Position numbers and translations under genes: made by a program. Below are positions 8,895 to 16,408 of a stretch of DNA of 64,000 nucleotides, in pieces. The notes under the pieces were generated by a model that made no database searches, was not told the origin of the DNA, and saw nothing but the letters and a program-made list of their open reading frames with translations. How positions within the stretch are numbered: the stretch's first letter is position 1; each line of letters begins with the position of its first letter. Source of the DNA: Planctomycetaceae bacterium (GTDB lineage: Bacteria; Planctomycetota; Planctomycetia; Planctomycetales; Planctomycetaceae); NCBI GenBank assembly GCA_018699955.1, contig JABISG010000074.1, positions 186,001 to 250,000 on the forward strand, written 5' to 3'.

Positions 8895-10757
8895 CTATTC
8901 CACCGTCACACTCTTGGCCAGATTCCGTGGGCGATCGACGTTGCAGTCGCGGAGCAGCGCCACGTGATAGGCCAGCAATTGCAGCGGGATCGATGTGACC
9001 AGCGGTTGCAGGTATTCTTCGACGTCGGGAACAAAGATAACATCGTCAGCCAAATCGGCGACCGTATCGTCTCCCTCGCAGGCGATGGCGATAACCGGGC
9101 CGCAGCGTGCTCGCACTTCTTCCAGGTTGCTCATCACCTTGGGGTAAATGCCGCCGCGGGGAATGACGAAAATGCTCGGTGTTTTTTCCTCGACGAGAGC
9201 GATCGGCCCGTGCTTCATTTCGGCGGCAGGATAGCCTTCAGCATGAATGTAGCTGATTTCCTTCATCTTCAGCGCCCCTTCGAGCGCCACGGGGAAGTTG
9301 TACAGACGCCCCAGATAGAGGAAGTTGTTGAACCCGTGATATTTGGCGGCGACTTCGCGAACCGCGTCGTGGCACGTTAAGGCTTTGCGAAGTTTGTCGG
9401 GCATTTCCCGCAATTGGTCGATCATTCGCCGACCGGCAGGATACGAGAGATGCCGCATCCGGCCGAGGTATAACGCCAACAGCGTGAGCACCGTCACCTG
9501 CGAGGTGAATGCCTTGGTGGATGCGACGCCGATTTCCGGACCGGCGTGTAAATAGATGCCGCCGTCGGCTTCGCGGGCAATCGATGAACCGACCACGTTG
9601 CAGATTGCCAGTGTGGGATGCCCTTTGCGTTTGCACTCGCGCATGGCGGCCAATGTGTCGGCCGTTTCACCACTTTGGGTGATCGCGAACACCATCGTGT
9701 TATCGGTCAACGGCGGGTTGCGGTAACGCAGTTCGCTGGCATATTCCACTTCGGTGGGCAGACGGGCAAATTCTTCCAATAAATATTCGCCCACCAAACC
9801 GGCATGCCAACTCGTGCCGCAGGCGGTCAACACCACGCGATCGACACGCCGCAATTGCTGCGGGTCGAGGTTTAACCCACCAAACATCGCCGTTGCTTCA
9901 CTTTCGTCGAAGCGACCGCGCATCGCGTTTTCAATCGACTGCGGTTGCTCGTAGATTTCTTTGAGCATGTAGTGTTCAAAGTCGCCGAGACTGGTATCAC
10001 CGGCCACCTGATCGAGCACCTGAATGGACGGTGATTTCTTCCCCGCATCGCGATGCAGCAAGTCGATGCTCTCGGACGTGAGCGCGACGATTTCGTGATC
10101 GGCGAGGTAAACAACTTCTTCGGTGTATCCGACCAGCGGGCCGGCATCGCTGGCGACAAAGTACTCGCCGCGACCAATACCGACAACCAATGGACTGCCC
10201 GCGCGGGCAGCGACAATCAGGTCGGGACAATCGCGAAACAAGACGGCCACTCCGTACGTCCCTTCGATCTTCCGCATCGCAGTTTCCACCACTTCGACGC
10301 AGGCTTCATGCGTGCAAATTTCGCCGTCGGTTTCGATTCGCTTTTCCAGATGATGGGCGATCAGATGCGCAATGACTTCGGTATCGGTCGTCGTACGGAA
10401 TACGTAACCCAACGTCTGCAGTTGTGTTCGCAGCGAATTGTGGTTCTCGACAACACCGTTGTGAACCAGCACCACTTCGCCGTTCCCGCCGACGTGCGGG
10501 TGGGAATTCACATCGGTCGTTTCGCCGTGCGTTGCCCAGCGCGTATGCCCGATTCCAACCGTTCCTTCGACGCCGTCGGTTTCAATTAACCGGTCGAGTT
10601 CGCAGACGCGACCGGCCCGTTTTCGTACTGCGACTTCACCCTTGTGGAAAACGGCAATTCCGGCACTGTCGTAGCCCCGGTATTCAAGCCGATGCAGCCC
10701 ATCCAACAGAAAGTCAGATGCGTTACGAAAACCGATGTAGCCGACGATTCCGCACAT
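8895..10757 (-). CDS. glmS: Glutamine--fructose-6-phosphate aminotransferase (isomerizing)
   Basis: Makes glucosamine-6-phosphate from fructose-6-phosphate and glutamine, the entry step to UDP-GlcNAc for envelope and glycan synthesis; cytoplasmic. The start at 10757 gives MCGIVGYIG, which exposes Cys2 as the glutaminase nucleophile after Met removal; the longer frame is therefore rejected. The glutaminase domain covers about residues 1-220 (HTRWATHGE, VHNGVVEN), followed by two SIS sugar-isomerase domains (TACGTSWHAG, ITQSGETADT, EGALKMKEISY, HAEGYPAAEMKHGPIAL) and the conserved C-terminus NLAKSVTVE. The length of 620 aa is usual. I saw no glmS-ribozyme-like structure upstream, though this was not modelled. 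Confidence 0.97.
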   Translation of the reverse strand: MCGIVGYIGFRNASDFLLDGLHRLEYRGYDSAGIAVFHKGEVAVRKRAGRVCELDRLIETDGVEGTVGIGHTRWATHGETTDVNSHPHVGGNGEVVLVHNGVVENHNSLRTQLQTLGYVFRTTTDTEVIAHLIAHHLEKRIETDGEICTHEACVEVVETAMRKIEGTYGVAVLFRDCPDLIVAARAGSPLVVGIGRGEYFVASDAGPLVGYTEEVVYLADHEIVALTSESIDLLHRDAGKKSPSIQVLDQVAGDTSLGDFEHYMLKEIYEQPQSIENAMRGRFDESEATAMFGGLNLDPQQLRRVDRVVLTACGTSWHAGLVGEYLLEEFARLPTEVEYASELRYRNPPLTDNTMVFAITQSGETADTLAAMRECKRKGHPTLAICNVVGSSIAREADGGIYLHAGPEIGVASTKAFTSQVTVLTLLALYLGRMRHLSYPAGRRMIDQLREMPDKLRKALTCHDAVREVAAKYHGFNNFLYLGRLYNFPVALEGALKMKEISYIHAEGYPAAEMKHGPIALVEEKTPSIFVIPRGGIYPKVMSNLEEVRARCGPVIAIACEGDDTVADLADDVIFVPDVEEYLQPLVTSIPLQLLAYHVALLRDCNVDRPRNLAKSVTVE

Positions 10758-11151
10758 AGCGTTCGCGCTCCAGCAGGGATGTGGTGCGTTAGAATTGGGG
10801 AATGAATTGGGTTGGGGTCGCACGCAACGGAAAGCAAGGGCGTCTTCCTGATCATGCGCAGGATGTGAGAGGGGCGGAAAAATACCCAATCCGGCGAAGT
10901 CCGTCAATGCGGGCTTTGGGTCCTCAAAGCCCACCGACTGCGGCCCGTGAGCCGAACCGGTCCTGCTGATTCTCCCAATCAGTCCGATCGATCTGCGAGT
11001 TGGAAGGAGTCGCGAGCGAATTCTCTGGACTTATCGGCTGGGCGGGGGGATGATGGAGTCGATAGGATTGTGTGTAACGTCTCCCGTTGGCCGCTGCGAT
11101 GCGGACCGGGCTGACCACTCACGACTGAACAAGTTGCCCGTGGAGCACGCC
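10758..11151. other. Divergent intergenic region glmS / hydrolase-like gene, with a degenerate repeat
   Basis: This 394-bp gap must carry the promoters of glmS (leftward) and the gene at 11152 (rightward). It holds a decayed copy of the AAAGCCCACGGG palindromic repeat (family B) at 10922-10957, where the stem is broken. No small ORF with a convincing ribosome site was seen, and no promoter could be assigned with confidence. Confidence 0.5.
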
Positions 11152-13551
11152 ATGCAAGGCAATGAGAGATGTCTCCTGCAATTGCTAATGCGGGCAGCTT
11201 TTGCGCTGGGCTTGTTACTCGGCACCGCGCAACCGTCGCCCGCCGGCGATGCAGTCCTCACAAACGGCATTCGCTTAACCGGCAAGCCCGTCCCCATCCA
11301 GGCGTTGACAACGCGACTCCAACGACAGAAGTCGGGCGCAACGATTACCTATTCAATCTTAATGGTTGATAACGGATTGGCGCGATACTTTGTCGCCAAC
11401 AATCTCGTGGCCGATATCGACCATTCGGTTGAACTCTCTTCGCTTGAGACCTTCAAATTGAAACAGTCGATCAGCGGCCGGAAGCGCATGTTTGGCTCGA
11501 TTGGCAGCTATGCCGGCGTGACGCCGTTCGACGAATACGGCCGACGACGCATCGCCCTGCGCACGGCCAAAGGTCGCGAAAACGTTATTCAGGGCGTCAC
11601 CAGAATTCACCCGCGTCATTTGACGGTGACCGGGTTGTCGCACACCTGGGAACACGGAATGGCCACCACGTCGATTCCTCCTCAGATTCTGGACCGCATG
11701 ATCCGCAAGGTGACCGACCATTCGAACTCGGACAACCGGAGGGCCATCGCGCGGTTCTACTTGCAGGCTGAGATGTATCGCCAGGCTTCGATGGAACTCA
11801 AATCCATCAAACGCGATTTTCCGGAACTCGCCGCGCGAATGGATGAAATGGGTACCAACCTTCGGCAATTGCAGGCGGGACAGTTGCTGGCGGAATTGAA
11901 TCGACGCCGCGACGCCGGCCAACACAAGCTTGCCACCGCTGCCGTTCGCAGTTTTCCCGTCGAAGGCATGAGCGCAGTCGTTCTGCGTCAAGTGCGAGAA
12001 CTGGATTCGTCCGGTCGCAAACAACGGGAAGAACTCGCCAAGGCGCGAATGCTGCTGGGCGATTTGCAGGCGCAGTTGACCAACGAGAAAGACAAGTCGT
12101 CGGCCGCCATGTTTCGATCAATCGTCAATCGCGAACTCGATCTGGAATCGCTTGGCCGGCTCGATGCGTTCTCAAAACTCTCCGGAGATGACACGCTTTC
12201 GCCGAAACAGAAGCTGGCGTTGGCCTATTCGGGCTGGGTGACCGGCAGCGCTCAGGCCGTCACCGAATTCGCCACCGCCGCCAGATTGTGGGACGCGCGC
12301 TTCCTGGCGCTCGAATACCTCCGTGCCGACACGATTCGTCAACGCGACGATTTATTCGGACAACTCGACGAATTAGAAGGTATCGGCCCAGACACCGTCG
12401 GCCGGCTGATCCCGTTGTTGCCGCCTCCCGTTGAAACACCCGGAGTAGAACCGGGCGTTGCGTTCGAGGTGGAAGTCGCCGCAGGCCAAACCAAACCGAA
12501 ACGCACTGTCGATGAGGAACCGGAGCAGGCAACCTATCGGTATTCCGTGCTGCTGCCGCCGGAATATAGTCCCAATCACAATTACCCGCTCATCGTCGCC
12601 TTACATCCCCCCGAGCGGACGCCGACGGATGAATTGCAATGGTGGGGCGGCACGCGTGAAAAGCCGGGGCAATCGCAGCGGCATGGAGCCATTGTCATCG
12701 CGCCCAGCTATGCCGACAAATCGTTAACGCATTACGATTACGACACGCGTTCGCATACGATCGTGTTGGCAGCAATCAACGATGCCCGCAAACGATTTCA
12801 GATCGACTCGGATCGCATTTTCCTTTCGGGACACGGTATGGGGGGGACGGCAGCGTTCGACATCGGCATGTCACATCCAGAAATGTTTGCCGGCGTCATG
12901 CCCATCTGCGGTTTCTGCGAGGTCTTCGCCAAATGGTATTGGCGAAACGCAAAGTCGGTTCCCTGGTATGTGGTGGGCGGCGAATTTGATCGCGACGCAA
13001 CGGAACAAAACGCCAACGTTCTCAATCGTATGCTGACCAACAATTGCGATCTGATTTACGCCGAATACATCGGCCGCGGATACGAAAGTTACTACGCAGA
13101 AATCCATAAGCTGTTCGATTGGATGGGCCGCCAACGCCGTGCCGCGCTGCCCAAAAAGTTTGAGGCACAGATACTGCGAGAAGCCGACGACCGCTTTTAT
13201 TGGGTTGAATGTCGCGGCCTGCCCAAAAAGGTGTTGCTAGCCGCCGCCAACGCCCGCGCCGGCAGCGGCCGAGTTCGACCAATGTCGCTGGAGATCAAGA
13301 TAAACGATGGTCTGCCCGGAAGGACGACAATCTACGTTCGCTCCGGTGCCGAACAGAACGTGCTGTGGTTATCGCCGGAACTCGTCGATTTCGACAAGCG
13401 GATATCGGTCCGATTGAACGGCCGCGCTGTGCGAATCAACGGGCAAAGTAAGTCCAGCGACTTTCTGCGTCCGAGTGTCCGCACGATGCTCGAAGACCTC
13501 CGCAAACGCGGCGACCGCCAACGCGTCTACCAGGTACGATTGCCACTTTGA
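11152..13551 (+). CDS. Secreted alpha/beta-hydrolase-like protein with Ser-to-Gly nucleophile change
   Basis: A 799-aa exported protein. The ATG at 11152 (preceded by GGAG) gives a signal peptide with the core LLMRAAFALGLLLGTA and a probable cut after SPAG. About 420 residues of mixed helical, repeat-like sequence come first, then an esterase/polyhydroxybutyrate-depolymerase-like fold: YRYSVLLPPEYSPNHNYPLIVALHP, the strand IVIAPSYA, and the nucleophile elbow SGHGMGGTAAFDIG. In active enzymes the elbow is GxSxG; here residue 562 (bases 12835-12837) is Gly. The acidic (GGEFDRDA) and histidine (YAEIHKLFDW) positions of the triad still look present. It is therefore either inactive, a binding protein, or uses another residue. 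It converges with the TPR gene at 13603. Confidence 0.75.
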   Translation: MQGNERCLLQLLMRAAFALGLLLGTAQPSPAGDAVLTNGIRLTGKPVPIQALTTRLQRQKSGATITYSILMVDNGLARYFVANNLVADIDHSVELSSLETFKLKQSISGRKRMFGSIGSYAGVTPFDEYGRRRIALRTAKGRENVIQGVTRIHPRHLTVTGLSHTWEHGMATTSIPPQILDRMIRKVTDHSNSDNRRAIARFYLQAEMYRQASMELKSIKRDFPELAARMDEMGTNLRQLQAGQLLAELNRRRDAGQHKLATAAVRSFPVEGMSAVVLRQVRELDSSGRKQREELAKARMLLGDLQAQLTNEKDKSSAAMFRSIVNRELDLESLGRLDAFSKLSGDDTLSPKQKLALAYSGWVTGSAQAVTEFATAARLWDARFLALEYLRADTIRQRDDLFGQLDELEGIGPDTVGRLIPLLPPPVETPGVEPGVAFEVEVAAGQTKPKRTVDEEPEQATYRYSVLLPPEYSPNHNYPLIVALHPPERTPTDELQWWGGTREKPGQSQRHGAIVIAPSYADKSLTHYDYDTRSHTIVLAAINDARKRFQIDSDRIFLSGHGMGGTAAFDIGMSHPEMFAGVMPICGFCEVFAKWYWRNAKSVPWYVVGGEFDRDATEQNANVLNRMLTNNCDLIYAEYIGRGYESYYAEIHKLFDWMGRQRRAALPKKFEAQILREADDRFYWVECRGLPKKVLLAAANARAGSGRVRPMSLEIKINDGLPGRTTIYVRSGAEQNVLWLSPELVDFDKRISVRLNGRAVRINGQSKSSDFLRPSVRTMLEDLRKRGDRQRVYQVRLPL

Positions 13552-13602
13552 TGGGCAAGGCGCATATTTGGCCGCCGACGAAAACACCGGTGGCCAGCGT
13601 GT

Positions 13603-15030
13603 TCAATTCTCAAACCGCAACACGACGCCGCCAACGTATCGTTCTGCGGCGAAGAGAACGTTCTTCGAGTCAAAATAGTCGTAGTCGATGACGAACGCGA
13701 CCGAGACCTGCTCGTTGAACCGTTTCCGCAGTTCCGCCCCGACTTGCCACACGTTCTCGTTCCGCGAAGGTTCAAACTCGAACAGCCGATAATCTCGAAA
13801 TCCCCAGCCGCCGCGCACGGTCAACAGCAAGTGTTCTACGATGGGCATCCGCATCTCAGAAAACAGTGAGACGCCGTCGAACGCGGAGTCGGTTCCCTCG
13901 ATGTTGGCGCGCTTGAGATCAACTCCCGCAGTCACCGTTTCGAGATGTCGCCGCTCGACGTCGAGCGTGTGACTGAAACCGGCAGCATGTGTTAATCCGT
14001 CGCGTGATGTGACCGAGGGCAGAATGCCGTCAGTTACGAAGTCGGTGTAGTCGCTCGCCCAGTAAATGAACGACGTGCCGCCGCAATCCCAGAAATTCGC
14101 CAACGATGCCGTCACAGCATGGCGGTTTCCGAAGGGTGTCCCCTCGAAGGCATCGTGGGCGAATTCGTACTGAATTCGCGGCACGAGAATTCCCGCCGGC
14201 CCGAAAATCACCCGCTCGACATACAGTGCCGGCCTGTAGCTTTGCAGATTGAATTCGCGGAAGTCGCCCTCGTTGATGTTGAAGTCGCCGGCAAACGATG
14301 CCCCCGCCGTCACGTTCTCCCGGGAGACAAATTGATAATCGATCGTCGGAGCGACGAACGCTTGAAAGCTGTCGCGCGTCCCCGGAAACAGATTACGGCT
14401 GATGGGAGACAACGCCACATTGCTGTTGTAAAGAACGCCCGTTTCCAGGCGAATGTAGAGGTTGGATGGAGCGGAACTCGGCGGTTGCAGTTTGTCGTTT
14501 TGGTCAATCGGTAGCCGTTCCAATCCACCAAACTGCCGCACTTCAAATCCTGCTTGGACGATATCGCTTTCATCCGGTAGTTCAGCTCCAAGTTCGAGCA
14601 CGTGGTTTCGCGCCTTGTCGGCGTACGAACTCTCTTCGGCGATTTCAATCACCGATCGGAACTCCACGATGGCTTCCTGCTCTCGCCCCAGCCTGATGAA
14701 GACGCGACCCAGATCGTAATGGGCTGCGGCATTCAGTTGATCGAGGCCGACCGCTCGCGTTAGAGATTCACGGGCCTTCTCCAGCTTATTGAGTTCCAAC
14801 TGCACGCGTCCCAGCAATCGCCAGGAACTGGCATTTTCTGAATCGAGTCGCAGCTGGGTGAGAAGCGTTCTCTCAATTCGTTCCTGTCGCCTGATGGTGT
14901 TCCGATCCTGGCCGTGACATTCGACAGCCAGAATTCCCAGTAGCACAACACCGGCAATAATTGCCGGTCGGCAAATGCCCAGCGACAAGAATCGGGAAAC
15001 GGTTGAAAAAATGGCGGAGCAACCAGACAT
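13603..15030 (-). CDS. TPR-containing probable outer-membrane beta-barrel protein
   Basis: A 475-aa exported protein with a hydrophobic N-terminal segment (IIAGVVLLGILAV) followed by a likely cleavage near CHGQD. Residues about 50-150 look like tetratricopeptide repeats (SWRLLGRVQLELNKLEKARE, AAHYDLGRVFIRLGREQEAIVEF). From about residue 190 to the end, alternating amphipathic strands appear (YIRLETGVLYNSNVAL, NVTAGASFAGDFNIN, VSVAFVIDYDYFDSKN, YVGGVVLRFEN), as expected for an outer-membrane barrel. The layout recalls Slam-like or exopolysaccharide-export TPR-barrels, but I recognise no named family. A role as a secretion porin would be inference only. Convergent with the hydrolase-like gene and divergent from the gene at 15271. 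Confidence 0.6.
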   Translation of the reverse strand: MSGCSAIFSTVSRFLSLGICRPAIIAGVVLLGILAVECHGQDRNTIRRQERIERTLLTQLRLDSENASSWRLLGRVQLELNKLEKARESLTRAVGLDQLNAAAHYDLGRVFIRLGREQEAIVEFRSVIEIAEESSYADKARNHVLELGAELPDESDIVQAGFEVRQFGGLERLPIDQNDKLQPPSSAPSNLYIRLETGVLYNSNVALSPISRNLFPGTRDSFQAFVAPTIDYQFVSRENVTAGASFAGDFNINEGDFREFNLQSYRPALYVERVIFGPAGILVPRIQYEFAHDAFEGTPFGNRHAVTASLANFWDCGGTSFIYWASDYTDFVTDGILPSVTSRDGLTHAAGFSHTLDVERRHLETVTAGVDLKRANIEGTDSAFDGVSLFSEMRMPIVEHLLLTVRGGWGFRDYRLFEFEPSRNENVWQVGAELRKRFNEQVSVAFVIDYDYFDSKNVLFAAERYVGGVVLRFEN

Positions 15031-15270
15031 ACGCAGTCGGTGGTGAGGAATGAATGACCGAGAAGACGTTTTTTGTGAGGGGAGGCGACGGCTTATATCA
15101 GCGGCCCTCTTGCGCCGTCAACATGTTCCGCAAACCTTTCCTAGATTCGCCAAGCCGTATAACCGATAGTGTCAGGTATTGGCATTGACCCGATCTCTCG
15201 ATCGAACATAATTCCGCTCCCCTCTCTCCGTGCAACCCCCTCTATCGCCGCTCTTCATCGCGAGGAAAAT

Positions 15271-16350
15271 ATGCTTTTCCACAAATCCCTGGTCGCACTT
15301 GCGCTGAGCGTGTGCGCGTTTGGTTCGGTCGCCGTCGCCGCTCCCCCTTCGGGTGCCGGCAGTCGCGGGCAGTCGTCCGCGTTGCGGGGCAACGAACGTC
15401 GCGCCCTCAATAGCCGCCAGCAATTGTTCGATCGAGCGGCCGCCGCTTCACAGAATCGCACAATACCCACGCGTCCAACCGCATCTCTCCCATCAATTGC
15501 GCAGTCGGGACAATCCGTTTCCGAGACGGCGCGAACCAGTGGCGGGGCAGCAGTGCGCGATTCAACAGCGCGAACGGCACAGACGCTCGGTCGCGGACTC
15601 ACCAACCGGCCTGCAACGGCAGGGAGCATTGGTGGTCCGCAATCGGCAACGGGCCGCTTCAGCCGCGACATTCTACCAAGTTTGCGTCGGCAATCGCGTC
15701 CCACGCTTCCACAGCAAAACGCTCGCCGTCCGGTGAAATCGAACACGCGCCGGCAGGATGCATCCAACCTCGATCGATCGCGCCGTGCCGATGACCTCAG
15801 AGGAAGCGTCGGTCGCGCCCAGCGTCCGCCTCATTCACAGGCGGATCGCATCCTGGCAAATCGATTGGCCGACATCGATCACATGCGTGACATTGCTCTT
15901 GAGAATGGCAACGAGCAAATGCTGCAACAGGCTGACAAACTCGAACAGATCACTCGCAACCAATACCAACGACGAATCGGTGGCGATGACTTTCAGCCGC
16001 CTGAAACTCAAGTGTCCGCCACCGAAAGAACCGACGAGGCTCGTGCAAACCGTTTTTCTCGCACGCCGGATCAAGCCGACTTTGCGACGAACCGACGGAC
16101 AGATGCCGCTGAAGCTGGTGATTTCAATGCGGAGTTCGGCCGACAGACGGCTGCCGCCGCACGAGAGGGCCGAGAAGAGTTTGGTCGCGACATGGCCGAA
16201 GAAGGCCGTGCACGCCGTTCCGACATCACTCGCGGAACGCCCCCCGAACGCGAAACACGTTCACGCCGAACTTTCGGTGAATCGATCCGCAACGGGCTGC
16301 GGCGCATTGGCTCCGCATTGCGTCTGCCCAGACGCCGGACGTCGAACTAG
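15271..16350 (+). CDS. Secreted Arg/Ser/Thr-rich hypothetical protein
   Basis: A 359-aa protein of unknown function. The ATG at 15271, with GAGGA just upstream, gives a clear signal peptide (LVALALSVCAFGSVAVAA); the frame extends upstream to 15169 without support. The mature part is low-complexity and very basic, rich in Arg, Gln, Ala, Ser and Thr. A charged helical stretch lies around residues 190-225 (RILANRLADIDHMRD, EQMLQQADKLEQI), and the tail is strongly basic (GLRRIGSALRLPRRR). The helical heptad-like part could be a short coiled coil. The composition suggests a cell-surface or nucleic-acid/polyanion-binding role, but that is a guess. A perfect hairpin follows its stop. Confidence 0.6.
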   Translation: MLFHKSLVALALSVCAFGSVAVAAPPSGAGSRGQSSALRGNERRALNSRQQLFDRAAAASQNRTIPTRPTASLPSIAQSGQSVSETARTSGGAAVRDSTARTAQTLGRGLTNRPATAGSIGGPQSATGRFSRDILPSLRRQSRPTLPQQNARRPVKSNTRRQDASNLDRSRRADDLRGSVGRAQRPPHSQADRILANRLADIDHMRDIALENGNEQMLQQADKLEQITRNQYQRRIGGDDFQPPETQVSATERTDEARANRFSRTPDQADFATNRRTDAAEAGDFNAEFGRQTAAAAREGREEFGRDMAEEGRARRSDITRGTPPERETRSRRTFGESIRNGLRRIGSALRLPRRRTSN

Positions 16351-16361
16351 CAAGTCTCAAC

Positions 16362-16395
16362 AAGTACGGAACGACGTTCTCGTCGTTCCGTACTT
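16362..16395. terminator. Perfect 15-bp hairpin between convergent genes
   Basis: Arms of 15 bp (left AAGTACGGAACGACG, 16362-16376; right the exact complement, 16381-16395) enclose a TTCT loop. It lies between the stop of the plus-strand gene at 16350 and the stop of the minus-strand gene at 16409, so it probably serves both as terminator. There is no long T-run. Confidence 0.7.
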
Positions 16396-16408
16396 CGTTT
16401 GAATGTCA

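Noticed and set aside
10758-11151. glmS ribozyme or amino-sugar riboswitch upstream of glmS
   Set aside because: I could not find the conserved ribozyme core, and the gap is partly a decayed palindromic repeat.
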